Positions 26,080 through 33,490 of a stretch of DNA of 33,490 nt are shown here, piece after piece. Under the pieces are notes generated by a model. It saw only the letters and a program-made list of their open reading frames with translations, made no database searches and was not told the DNA's origin. The stretch's first letter is position 1; every line of letters starts with the position of its first letter. Source of the DNA: Chloroflexota bacterium (GTDB lineage Bacteria > Chloroflexota > Dehalococcoidia > Lucifugimonadales > VXLM01); the NCBI GenBank assembly GCA_026713145.1, contig JAPOPA010000182.1:1-33490 (forward strand), written 5' to 3'. The position numbers were made by a program, and so were the translations under genes.

Positions 26080-27285
26080 TTACGTCACCAATGCCCGTAG
26101 CGATTCCTCAAACTCGTCGCGCTGCCATCGCCTGATTTCCGGGGCCTGAAGCTCGATTTCCAGTTCGTCGGGGAAAGACGCAATTCGCTGAAGACTGGCC
26201 ATTGGCCAGAGGAGGCCCACCGCAAGGGAGAGCTTCTGCGAATGTTCTGTGCGCCACGCCTTGAGCTTGTCCAGCCGCTGGCCCACTTTCGCCCGTTCGG
26301 CGCGGGAGAAGCGGCGTCCGCGCGGTTGACGCGGTCTCTGGAGGGGCTCAGTGGCCCTACCCTTCTTGATGGAGTCTCGAATACCTGCCGCCAGCCTGCC
26401 GCGCGCAAACATCCCCAGACCCCGCACATCACGCAGATCGGACTTGGGTTCTGCCGCTAGTGACAGCAATGCAGCGTCCGGGATCACGCGGAAGTGCGGC
26501 CTGCCCAGTCGGAGCGCGTGCCGCTCTCGGTACTCCATCAGCGCCTTGAGGATGGCAAGCCCACGGCCGTCCAGATCACGCGATCCCTTGACGGCGAATA
26601 CCGCCAATTCAGGGTCGGGCGGGTTGTAGCGAATCTCCGCGAGACGTTCGCACTCTTCCCTGACCCAACTGATGCGATCCAGGGCTCGGAGCCTTTCGAC
26701 GAGCTTGTCTCGAAGGTCAAACAGGTACCGAACATCTCCGGCGGCGTACTCCAGCGCCGTGTTGCTGAGGGGGCGGATCGACCAGTCGGAACGCTGGATG
26801 CTCTTCTCCTTCGGAATGGTCACGTCCAAGAAGTCCTGCAGGGTCGACGCCAGTCCGAGACGCTCGCTTCCCACGAAGGCCGCAGCGATGCTGGTGTCGA
26901 ACAGGTTTCCGACGTGCAACCCCCAGTCGCGGTCGAGGCTTCGAATGTCGTGGTCGCCAGAGTGGAGAACGGTCTCGACTCCCGGATTCGCCAAGACCTC
27001 GCCAAGTGGACTCATATCGTCTATGGCGAGCGGGTCTATCAGGTAGAAGGACCCGGACGTGGAAAGCTGGATCAGGCAGATTCGTTCCGGGTAGCGAAAA
27101 AAGCCGTTCGACTCGAGGTCGAAGCCGATGCGGGACTCTCCAGCGATCCGCTCGACGACCCGCCTGAAACGGTTTTCGTCGGTGATCAGCTCGTAGTCTA
27201 TAACCGGCGCTCGATCGTCTGGTCGCGGTGCAGTCTTGGACGAATCCCGGGGCGGCCTATTGTCGTTTCGGCTGTGTCGGCCCAT
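26080..27285 (-). CDS. rnd: Ribonuclease D-like DEDDy exoribonuclease with HRDC region
   Basis: A 401-residue 3'-5' exoribonuclease that trims tRNA and other stable RNAs in E. coli. The DEDDy residues are D56 and E58 in GFDLES, D113 in HSGDHDI, and Y180 and D184 in EYAAGDVRYL. The C-terminal half holds an HRDC-like helical region (RGLAILKALMEYRERHALRLGRPHFRVIPDAALL) followed by a basic stretch (LQRPRQPRGRRFSRAERAK) that may contact RNA. ATG at 27283-27285 is preferred over a start 45 bases upstream, because the extension is Cys/Trp-rich and not RNase D-like. No Shine-Dalgarno is seen for either. A TACACT -10-like element ending about ten bases upstream would make the message nearly leaderless. 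It is convergent with the RNase II/R-like gene. Confidence 0.92.
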   Translation of the reverse strand: MGRHSRNDNRPPRDSSKTAPRPDDRAPVIDYELITDENRFRRVVERIAGESRIGFDLESNGFFRYPERICLIQLSTSGSFYLIDPLAIDDMSPLGEVLANPGVETVLHSGDHDIRSLDRDWGLHVGNLFDTSIAAAFVGSERLGLASTLQDFLDVTIPKEKSIQRSDWSIRPLSNTALEYAAGDVRYLFDLRDKLVERLRALDRISWVREECERLAEIRYNPPDPELAVFAVKGSRDLDGRGLAILKALMEYRERHALRLGRPHFRVIPDAALLSLAAEPKSDLRDVRGLGMFARGRLAAGIRDSIKKGRATEPLQRPRQPRGRRFSRAERAKVGQRLDKLKAWRTEHSQKLSLAVGLLWPMASLQRIASFPDELEIELQAPEIRRWQRDEFEESLRALVT

Positions 27286-27353
27286 CGACGCGGGAGTGTA
27301 CCACAACATGGCCGGACAAGGCATAAACACTGCTTCGGTGCAAGACGATAATC

Positions 27354-27381
27354 CTTGAGGGCATTTGTTCTAGGGTATAAT
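27354..27381 (+). promoter_or_regulatory. Promoter of the Liv-type ABC operon
   Basis: CTTGAG (27354-27359), a 16-base spacer and a perfect TATAAT (27376-27381) lie about 110 bases before the first binding-protein gene. The ~105-base leader has no evident riboswitch. The Shine-Dalgarno AAGGAG (27481-27486) precedes the ATG by seven bases. Confidence 0.6.
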
Positions 27382-27493
27382 TCTTCAAAGGAACAGCTGG
27401 TGCTACGTACAAGAGTGTAAGCATCCCTAAACGTCAAGAGATGCAGTCCGTTGATAAGGTGGGGAAGCCGGCCGCACATCAAGGAGATGACTC

Positions 27494-28678
27494 ATGCGAT
27501 TGTCGTCCTGGAAACGGATAGTCGGGTTAGGACTGCTGGTAGTTGTCATTGCGTTGGCCATGGCCTGCGGTACGGATGAGGACGGCGAAGAGAGCCCGTA
27601 CCGGATAGGCGTCATGGAATCGCTTACGGGCGCCGGTGAGACCTACGGCCAAGTGGCTAACAATGCCAAGACGATGGCCATGGACGAGATCAATGCCGCG
27701 GGGGGCATCGTTGGGCGGAAGCTGGAGCTTGTAGTCGAGGACTCGAAGTGCAACGCCCAGGACGCGATTAACGCCTACAACAAGCTTACCGACGTGGACG
27801 GAATGAAGATCATCCTCGGGACATCGTGCAGCGGCGCGATGCTTGGCGTCGCGCCACACGCCGAGGAGGATGGAGTGGTGCTCTTCTCCGGCCTTGCCAG
27901 CAATCCCGACATCGCCAATGCCGGGGACTACATCTTCCGCACGCAGATCAGCGATATCGAGGTGGGCATCAACACGGGCAACGTTCTCTGGGCGAACGGA
28001 ATCCGCTCGTTGGCCACCATCACCGAAGAGACCGACTACGCCGAAGGTGTAAGGCGTACATCCGTATCGCAGTTCGAAAAGAACGGCGGCGAGGTTATCG
28101 CACAGGAGCGATACGCGCCCGACACCACCGACTTCAGGTCGCAGCTGACCAAGCTATTCGGGGCGAATCCGGACGCGCTTCACATTGCGCCACAGTCTGA
28201 ATTCTCGGCGGGCACCATCGTCAAGCAGGCCAAGGAATTGGGCTACGACGGGCCAATCTACGGGGAAACAATCACAGTGGGGACGACCGCGCTCGATATC
28301 GCGGGGGACGCTGCCACCGGGCTCAGGGCCATCACGGCAACTCCCGACCCGAATAACGCCAAGGCCCAGGAAGTCCTGGCCAATTTTCGGGCGCGATACA
28401 ATTACATTACCTTGCCGTGGCACCTTGGTTCCGCCTACGACGACGTGTACATTGCGGCGGAGTGCCTCAAGCAGACTAAAGACGACCAGGACGCAGACGG
28501 ATTTCGGGACTGTTTGTACGATATCACCTGGAGCGGCGCTCTCGGAAATAACTACAGTTTCGACGAATACGGTGAGGTAGTTGGTCTTTCCAGGGCGGTC
28601 GTGGAGGTCCTCCCACCGGAAGAGAGGACTATAGAGAACTATGGGTACAAGGTACTAAGCGGCGATGAATTGGAGTAG
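27494..28678 (+). CDS. Liv/HAAT-type ABC substrate-binding lipoprotein, copy 1
   Basis: A 394-residue periplasmic-binding-protein type I receptor. An N-terminal signal peptide with lipobox LAMAC makes C25 the lipidated residue, followed by an acidic linker (GTDEDGEES). The mature domain starts YRIGVMESLTGAGETYGQ, a hallmark of the branched-chain-amino-acid/amide receptor family. C86 and C112 match the Cys53-Cys78 disulfide of E. coli LivJ. C324 and C340 form a second likely pair around an acidic DQDADGFRD loop (331-339). It delivers an amino acid, amide or urea-like solute to the LivH/M/G/F transporter encoded downstream; the ligand is unknown. It is paralogous to the next gene along its full length. 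Confidence 0.95.
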   Translation: MRLSSWKRIVGLGLLVVVIALAMACGTDEDGEESPYRIGVMESLTGAGETYGQVANNAKTMAMDEINAAGGIVGRKLELVVEDSKCNAQDAINAYNKLTDVDGMKIILGTSCSGAMLGVAPHAEEDGVVLFSGLASNPDIANAGDYIFRTQISDIEVGINTGNVLWANGIRSLATITEETDYAEGVRRTSVSQFEKNGGEVIAQERYAPDTTDFRSQLTKLFGANPDALHIAPQSEFSAGTIVKQAKELGYDGPIYGETITVGTTALDIAGDAATGLRAITATPDPNNAKAQEVLANFRARYNYITLPWHLGSAYDDVYIAAECLKQTKDDQDADGFRDCLYDITWSGALGNNYSFDEYGEVVGLSRAVVEVLPPEERTIENYGYKVLSGDELE

Positions 28679-28722
28679 GCGCCGCTTCTCGCCTGAAAGC
28701 CATGTTGGCGCTCCACAAGGTG

Positions 28723-28739
28723 TGAGAGATTCCCTCTCA
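28723..28739 (+). other. Short hairpin between the two binding-protein genes
   Basis: TGAGAG (28723-28728) pairs perfectly with CTCTCA (28734-28739) across a five-base loop. No T-run follows. It could protect the 3' end of the first message. Confidence 0.3.
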
Positions 28740-28756
28740 ACAAACGTCACTCATAC

Positions 28757-28785
28757 TTGCAAGACCCGCGTGGCGGTGATACAAC
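28757..28785 (+). promoter_or_regulatory. Candidate internal promoter for binding-protein copy 2
   Basis: TTGCAA (28757-28762), a 17-base spacer and TACAAC (28780-28785) lie 55 bases before the second copy. Each hexamer matches four of six consensus positions. This would let the second receptor and the transporter genes be expressed independently. Confidence 0.35.
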
Positions 28786-28839
28786 GTAGCAGAAGCATCG
28801 GCCCATTAGGGAGCATCCTTACGAAAAAGGGAGATTGTC

Positions 28840-30027
28840 ATGCAATTATTCTCATGGAAACGAATTATAGCGTTAGGATTGCTGGCGGTTCTGGTGTCGG
28901 TGGTTGTGGCTTGTGGAGAGGACGAAGATGAAGGAGATGAAGAACCGTTTCGCATAGGCGTGATGGAGTCGCTCACAGGTCCTGGTGAGACCTACGGCCA
29001 AGTTTCTAACAACGCCAAGCAATTGGCCGTGGCCGAGATCAACGAAGCGGGCGGCATCAACGGGCGCATGATACAGCTGATCGTCGAAGACTCGAAGTGC
29101 AGCGCCCAAGACTCGATTACCGCCTACAACAAGCTTACTGACGTGGACGGCGTAAAGATCATCCTCGGCACATCATGTAGCGGCGCGATGCTGGGAGCAG
29201 CGCCGCTCGCGGAGGCCGACGGCGTGGTGATGTTCTCAGGGCTGGCGACGAACCCGGACATCGCCGAAGCCGGCGACTACATATTCAGGACGGCGATGAG
29301 CGATGCGCAACTAGGCATCGACACGGGAAACGTGCTGTGGGCGGACGGAATCCGCACGCTTGCCACCATCAATGAGTCCACCGACTACGCCGAAGGCGTG
29401 AGGCGGGCGTCCGTCGCGCAGTTTGAGAAGCGCGGAGGTGAGGTCGTGGCGGCTGAGCAGTACGCGTCCGAGACCACGGATTTCAGGACCCAGTTGACCA
29501 AGCTGCTCAGTGCAAACCCCGATGCCATTCACCTGGCTGCGCAAGGTGAGTTCAGTGGCGGAACTATCGTCAAGCAGCTTCGGGAACTGGGCTACGAAGG
29601 GCCTATCTACTCCGAGGTGGTTCCGGTCGGCTCCGAGGCTCTGAAGATCGCCGGGGACGCCGCCACGGGACTGAAGGCCATTACGGCGGACCTCGATCCG
29701 GCCAACAACAAGGCGCAAGAGGTCCTCGGCAGCTATAGGGACCGCTACGGCCAGGTCACGTTGCCGTGGTACCTCGGCTCGGCCTATGATGACGTGTACA
29801 TCACGGCAGAGTGCCTGAAGAGGACGGGCGACGATCAGGACGCGGACGGTTTCCGGGACTGTCTCTACGACATCACCTGGAGCGGAGCAATCGGGGTAGG
29901 CTACAGCTTCGACGACAAGGGCGAGGTCGTGGGCCTTTCCAATGTTGTCGTGGAGGTACTTCCAACGGGTGACAGGACCGAAGACAACAACGGATACAAG
30001 GTCCTTGGAGGCGCTCCGACCGAGTAG
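28840..30027 (+). CDS. Liv/HAAT-type ABC substrate-binding lipoprotein, copy 2
   Basis: A 395-residue paralogue of the preceding gene, aligning from the signal peptide (both ...SWKRI) to the C-terminus (YGYKVLSG versus NGYKVLGG). The lipobox VVVAC gives lipidated C25, with an acidic linker EDEDEGDEE. C87 and C113 correspond to the conserved LivJ disulfide, and the acidic DDQDADGFRDCLYD loop is identical in the two copies. Differences cluster in ligand-facing stretches, for example ISDIEVGINTG versus MSDAQLGIDTG and YGETITVGTTAL versus YSEVVPVGSEAL. This suggests a related but different ligand (inference). AAGGGAG precedes the ATG by six bases. A strong hairpin follows before the permease genes. 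Confidence 0.95.
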   Translation: MQLFSWKRIIALGLLAVLVSVVVACGEDEDEGDEEPFRIGVMESLTGPGETYGQVSNNAKQLAVAEINEAGGINGRMIQLIVEDSKCSAQDSITAYNKLTDVDGVKIILGTSCSGAMLGAAPLAEADGVVMFSGLATNPDIAEAGDYIFRTAMSDAQLGIDTGNVLWADGIRTLATINESTDYAEGVRRASVAQFEKRGGEVVAAEQYASETTDFRTQLTKLLSANPDAIHLAAQGEFSGGTIVKQLRELGYEGPIYSEVVPVGSEALKIAGDAATGLKAITADLDPANNKAQEVLGSYRDRYGQVTLPWYLGSAYDDVYITAECLKRTGDDQDADGFRDCLYDITWSGAIGVGYSFDDKGEVVGLSNVVVEVLPTGDRTEDNNGYKVLGGAPTE

Positions 30028-30107
30028 CTCCTGCTCCCGATCCTTGATGCCGGTTGGCATTGCTTCACACCGTGGACGAACCCTGGAGTGTCGCCCAGCA
30101 AGATGCC

Positions 30108-30143
30108 TTATCTCCCGCCCCGACCAAACGGAGCGGGAGATAA
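30108..30143 (+). other. Strong intercistronic hairpin before the LivH gene
   Basis: TTATCTCCCGC (30108-30118) and GCGGGAGATAA (30133-30143) form a perfect 11-bp stem. After one mismatch, three more pairs (120-122 with 129-131) close a six-base ACCAAA loop. No T-run follows, and the LivH Shine-Dalgarno (GTGGAGG) starts two bases after the stem. It most likely protects the receptor mRNA from 3' decay and lowers permease expression relative to the receptors. Confidence 0.8.
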
Positions 30144-30163
30144 CGTGGAGGCCCCATACGTAG

Positions 30164-31549
30164 ATGAGTCTCGAGAGACTGAGGTTCGCCTGGTGGAGCC
30201 GGTTGCTACCGAGCGGTGATGGCCACGGCAGACTCTTGGCAACAGTGCTGGGCGCTGCGGTATTTGCCTATATCGCCTGGAAGATAGCCCAGTCTCCTGA
30301 TCAGGCCGTGCAATTCGCCTTCAACGGCCTTTCCGTGGGGGCGGTGTACGCCCTTCTCGCGATGGGCTTCACAATCGTCTACAGCACCGTATGGTTCTTC
30401 GATCTGTACTATGGCGCCGCAGCCGCCATAGGCGCTTACGGTGTCTTCTATCTGAGGTCGCAAGACGGCTTCGGCGGCCAGGACTACACCAACCCCTACG
30501 TGACCGCCATGCTTGCCGCCGTGACCGCAGGAGTGGTCGCGTGGGCGCTCTACGAAACTTTCTTCCATAGGCTGCGGCCACGCTACGGTAGAAGGGTCCT
30601 TTACGCAGCCGGAGGTCTCTTGGCCGTTGGTGCGGGGGCCTACATGGGACTCGTCCTAAGCATCACTGACTCCACAAATGTCATTCTGAGTCCGGCTATA
30701 GGCGTCCTTGTTGCACTGGCCGCGGGCTGGGCGATCTATCGAGGCTCTCGACTTGCACTTCCGACATTCAATGCCGTGCCATTGCTGATCCTAGCCGCAA
30801 TCGTAGGTATCGCTCTCGGAGGGTATTGCGGATTCCTCATCGCCGACACTCCAGGATCGAAGCTCTACCTGAGTTGGGGAGTGTCATGCCTGATGGCGGG
30901 AATTGTGGGCGTGGGATTCTACCGAGGTCTCTACGTGTACATGCGCGAGCAGGCGAGGTCGCCCCTCATCATGCTCGTGGCCACACTGGGCATACTCCTG
31001 GCCATCACCGCCGCGACCTCCATCATATTCGAGAGCAATCCACGTCCCCTCCCGGAGGCCTTCGGCAGCGCTCCATGGACGATCCTGGGCAGCAACATCA
31101 AGGGGTTCAACATCTTCGCCGTCGGCGTGGCCCTCGCAGGTTTCGTGTTCCTGTTGTTCCTCCTGAGAATGACCTCATTCGGAAAGGCCGTGCGGGCGAT
31201 CGGCGACGATGAAGAGGTATCGAAAGTGGTGGGAATAAACACCACCGTCATCATCGCGATCGTATTCTTCATCGGCGCGATCTATGCGGCAATGGCCGGG
31301 CTGCTGAGCGGCCACGATACGGCCATACAGCCCAGGATGGGGCTCTTACTCTTACTGAAAGGCTGGATAGCCTCCGTGGTCGGAGGAATAGGCAACCTGT
31401 ATGGCGCAATCGTCGGCGGATTCGCCTTAGGCATGGTCGAGCAGTTCGGCATCTGGGACCTCGCGGGGGAGTGGAAGGACGTCATATCATTCATGGTCCT
31501 CATCCTCTTCCTGTCGTTCTGGCCCAAGGGCCTCTTGCCGAGGGAGTAG
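30164..31549 (+). CDS. LivH-like ABC permease with an extra membrane region
   Basis: Inner-membrane permease of the branched-chain-amino-acid-type transporter. At 461 residues it is about 150 longer than usual LivH (~300). The canonical start is at residues 54-95 (NGLSVGAVYALLAMGFTIVYS to AIGAYGVF). The canonical middle resumes at about 256 (LYVYMREQARSPLIMLVATLG), and the C-terminal part is standard (FGKAVRAIGDDEEVSKVVGIN, the coupling-helix region, then KGWIASVVGGIGNLYGAIVGG). Between them, about 140-238, lie roughly three additional hydrophobic segments, and there is also an extra N-terminal segment (24-40). GTGGAGG lies 13 bases before the ATG; a five-bp hairpin spans codons 2-6 (30167-30180). 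The LivM gene starts four bases after its stop. Confidence 0.9.
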   Translation: MSLERLRFAWWSRLLPSGDGHGRLLATVLGAAVFAYIAWKIAQSPDQAVQFAFNGLSVGAVYALLAMGFTIVYSTVWFFDLYYGAAAAIGAYGVFYLRSQDGFGGQDYTNPYVTAMLAAVTAGVVAWALYETFFHRLRPRYGRRVLYAAGGLLAVGAGAYMGLVLSITDSTNVILSPAIGVLVALAAGWAIYRGSRLALPTFNAVPLLILAAIVGIALGGYCGFLIADTPGSKLYLSWGVSCLMAGIVGVGFYRGLYVYMREQARSPLIMLVATLGILLAITAATSIIFESNPRPLPEAFGSAPWTILGSNIKGFNIFAVGVALAGFVFLLFLLRMTSFGKAVRAIGDDEEVSKVVGINTTVIIAIVFFIGAIYAAMAGLLSGHDTAIQPRMGLLLLLKGWIASVVGGIGNLYGAIVGGFALGMVEQFGIWDLAGEWKDVISFMVLILFLSFWPKGLLPRE

Positions 31550-31553
31550 GACT

Positions 31554-32609
31554 GTGCAGATTGACACAACGGCCATAGTCGACATGTTGAGGCTGGCACA
31601 ATCACCCCGGGAATTTCTACGGTTTGCCAAAGGCAATTTGGAACTGTGGGCAAACTTGTTGATCATCGGCTGGGCAGTTGTATTCATGGTGTGGCAAGGC
31701 ACAGGATTCGCTATATCGGTTGGCACCGTTTTTGCCATCTGGGCGATTCTCGCCGTCAGCCTGAACTTGGTGGTGGGCTTCACGGGACTGCTATCGGTTG
31801 GACACGTAGGCTTCTTCGGACTCGGCGCATACACGGTGGCCATTCTCACGTCGGACGCCGCGTACGAACAGCTTCGCACGGAGGCCATTCCAACGTTTGG
31901 TCTGCCTTTCTTCGCCGCGCTCCCCGTAGCAATCCTTTTTGCTGGCCTCGTAGCGGTCGCGGTTGGTATCGTATTCAATCGGTTCAGGGACGACATATTC
32001 GTTCTTGTTTCATTCGGCTTCGCCATAATCGCCTTTAACGTATTTCTGAACTTGCGGAGTGTTACCAGGGGGGCCTTTGGTATTCATGAAATAGCAAGGC
32101 CGGAGATTGGTACTTGGGTGTTCGACGGCGAGTTGGAGTTCCTCGCTCTTGTTGTGGCCTTCCTCGGCCTCGTCGTGCTGATTTCATGGTTCATAGTGAC
32201 GTCATCCTTTGGGCGGGTGCTCACAGCAATCCGTGAGGACGAGCAGGCCACTGAGGTCTTCGGTTACCAGGTGACGCACTTCAAGCTGGCGATATGGGTC
32301 ATCTCGGCAATGATGGCGGGACTCGCTGGTGGTCTGTTCGCAAGCTGGACCACGTTCATCGATCCGAACTCATTCATCCTGCTGGAGTCGATGCTCCTGG
32401 TCTGCATCGTCATTCTCGGAGGACTGGCTACGATCTGGGGATCCTTGCTTGGGGCTATAGTGTTCGTCCTGCTTGAAGAGGGGATGCGCTTCATACCTTT
32501 CCTGCCGGCAGAGTATGTCGGTCAGGCCCGACAGGTAGTCCTCGGCATCCTGTTGGTGATCCTCATGCTGTTCAGGCCCCAGGGCCTTGTCGGGAGATAC
32601 AAGCTGTGA
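31554..32609 (+). CDS. LivM-like ABC permease
   Basis: The second membrane subunit of the transporter, 351 residues, normal for LivM. Hydrophobic helices begin at about 35. The family landmarks are AVSLNLVVGFTGLLSVGHVGFFGLGAYT (roughly 64-91), FVLVSFGFAIIAFNVFLNLRSVTRGAFGIH, the coupling region FGRVLTAIREDEQATEVFGYQVTHFKLAIW, and the end FRPQGLVGRYKL. The start is GTG at 31554, four bases after the LivH stop, with GGGAG inside the end of LivH. Its stop overlaps the LivG start by four bases (GTGA, 32606-32609), so the genes are translationally coupled. Confidence 0.95.
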   Translation: MQIDTTAIVDMLRLAQSPREFLRFAKGNLELWANLLIIGWAVVFMVWQGTGFAISVGTVFAIWAILAVSLNLVVGFTGLLSVGHVGFFGLGAYTVAILTSDAAYEQLRTEAIPTFGLPFFAALPVAILFAGLVAVAVGIVFNRFRDDIFVLVSFGFAIIAFNVFLNLRSVTRGAFGIHEIARPEIGTWVFDGELEFLALVVAFLGLVVLISWFIVTSSFGRVLTAIREDEQATEVFGYQVTHFKLAIWVISAMMAGLAGGLFASWTTFIDPNSFILLESMLLVCIVILGGLATIWGSLLGAIVFVLLEEGMRFIPFLPAEYVGQARQVVLGILLVILMLFRPQGLVGRYKL

Positions 32610-33376
32610 GTACTAGCCGGCCCGACAAGATCGACCTCGACGAGATCTTCGTATTGCGGACGAAGGAGGTCTCAAAGCGCTTCGGCGCGGTGAAGGCCGT
32701 GGACCAGCTCAGCATATCTATCTTTAGGGAGTGGATAACGTGCATCGTCGGACCGAACGGATCGGGAAAATCGAGCCTGATCAATCTTCTGAGCGGTATT
32801 CTGCCTCTTGACGAGGGAGTCGTTGTCATCGACGGCGTGGGACTCCGCGTCCTGAAGGCACACGAGGCGCCGGGACACGGCATCACGAGGACCTTCCAGG
32901 AGGTGCGACTATTCGACCAGATCAGCGTCTGGGACAACATCATGGTGACCCTGACCGAACGTCGCTTTCTGCCCGCGCTCTTCGAACGAACGAGCCCCCA
33001 ACACAAGGAGAAGACGCAGAGTATCCTGCAGAGCGTCGGCATGTGGGAGAAGAAGGACGCGATGGCAATGGACCTTTCCTACGGCCAGCGAAAACTACTG
33101 GAAATCGGGCGCGCCATGGCGATGGACGTGAGCATATACCTATTCGACGAGCCCTTCGCGGGACTCTTTCCCCAGATGCTGGAAAGGGTCAAGTCGATAT
33201 TGAAGGACATGAGGGAACAGGGCAACACGATAATCTTCGTCTCACACAACATGGATATCGTTCGCGAGCTGTCCGACCATCTCTTCGTATTGGACAGTGG
33301 CGCCCTTCTTGCCGTGGGGGAGGTCGATGAAGTGCTCAGCAGACCAAACGTGATAGACGCCTACTTAGGAACCTAG
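32606..33376 (+). CDS. LivG-like ABC ATP-binding protein
   Basis: A 256-residue ATPase subunit of the same transporter, acting on the cytosolic face. Walker A is GPNGSGKS (49-56), the Q-loop is Q98 in TRTFQEVRLF, the signature is LSYGQRK (157-163), Walker B is IYLFDEPFAGL (177-187) and the switch histidine is H214 in FVSHNMD. The TRTFQ and SYGQRKLLEIGRA motifs are characteristic of LivG. The N-terminus has about 15 residues before the first β-strand. The GTG start overlaps the LivM stop by four bases. Confidence 0.95.
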   Translation: MSTSRPDKIDLDEIFVLRTKEVSKRFGAVKAVDQLSISIFREWITCIVGPNGSGKSSLINLLSGILPLDEGVVVIDGVGLRVLKAHEAPGHGITRTFQEVRLFDQISVWDNIMVTLTERRFLPALFERTSPQHKEKTQSILQSVGMWEKKDAMAMDLSYGQRKLLEIGRAMAMDVSIYLFDEPFAGLFPQMLERVKSILKDMREQGNTIIFVSHNMDIVRELSDHLFVLDSGALLAVGEVDEVLSRPNVIDAYLGT

Positions 33377-33397
33377 CAACAAATACGGAATGCAAAG

Positions 33398-33490
33398 ATG
33401 CTCCTCGAATTGTTCAACATATCGGTACGGTACGGGGCCGTCACGGCCCTGACCGACGTATCCCTCGGAGTCGAGAAGGGCGAGGTCGTG
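33398..33490 (+). CDS. LivF-like ABC ATP-binding protein, N-terminal part only
   Basis: The first 31 residues (MLLELFNISVRYGAVTALTDVSLGVEKGEVV) match the start of LivF-type ATPases, up to the strand before Walker A. The window ends before any catalytic motif. It begins 21 bases after the LivG stop; no strong Shine-Dalgarno is visible. Being fifth in the ABC operon fits LivF, the second ATPase. Confidence 0.85.
   Translation, partial: MLLELFNISVRYGAVTALTDVSLGVEKGEVV

Noticed and set aside
26494-27351. 285-codon plus-strand open frame opposite the RNase D gene
   Set aside because: It is antisense to a gene with all DEDDy residues. It has no ribosome-binding site or family resemblance.

Overview
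The window reads as a chromosomal segment of a Chloroflexota bacterium, most likely a Dehalococcoidia/SAR202-type lineage. The grounds are: (i) an adjacent pair of the rare membrane families Chlor_Arch_YYY (DUF2298, TIGR03662) and its partner family TIGR03663 (labelled Agl23 in some databases), which are known mainly from Chloroflexi and Archaea; (ii) a luciferase-like flavin monooxygenase, a family strongly expanded in SAR202; (iii) moderately high GC with frequent GTG/TTG starts. The lineage is an inference and no database search was possible.

Layout. Bases 1-399 hold the C-terminal end of a serine recombinase whose frame runs antisense through a complete tRNA-Asp(GTC) gene on the minus strand. 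The gene pth (peptidyl-tRNA hydrolase) follows on the plus strand. From 16163 down to 1194 almost everything is on the minus strand. In transcription order this is: an 86-aa unknown protein, mtnP, a rhodanese, a 31-residue basic mini-protein, a PfkB kinase, ahcY, metK, a SelA/DgaE-like PLP enzyme, a phosphohexomutase, the YYY protein, the Agl23-like protein, a DinB protein and an MFS transporter. The first seven are tightly spaced behind a TATAAT promoter. Together they look like an operon that makes SAM and disposes of its two nucleoside by-products, S-adenosylhomocysteine and methylthioadenosine. The phosphohexomutase next to the YYY/Agl23 pair suggests sugar activation feeding a membrane glycosyltransferase-like system.

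From 16254 the strand alternates. There is an ABC-2 type ATPase with no permease beside it, a glycoside-hydrolase-like TIM-barrel protein, and an aminoglycoside-phosphotransferase-like pseudogene with two lesions (an in-frame stop and a 22-bp tandem triplication that shifts the frame). These are followed by an MBL-fold hydrolase, a divergent EamA transporter, the luciferase-like monooxygenase, an unknown polytopic membrane protein, and a convergent pair of exoribonucleases (RNase II/R-like and RNase D).

From 27354 to the right edge lies a branched-chain-amino-acid-type (Liv/HAAT) ABC operon. It has a consensus promoter, two tandem paralogous lipoprotein binding proteins, a strong intercistronic hairpin, an unusually long LivH-like permease, LivM, LivG, and the start of LivF, which is cut by the window edge.

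No gene-free stretch exceeds 300 bases. The longest gaps are 23769-24017, 400-559, 27286-27493, and roughly 160 bases each at 2900-3250 (3065-3221), 22935-23093 and 28679-28839. No CRISPR array, insertion sequence or complete mobile element was seen.
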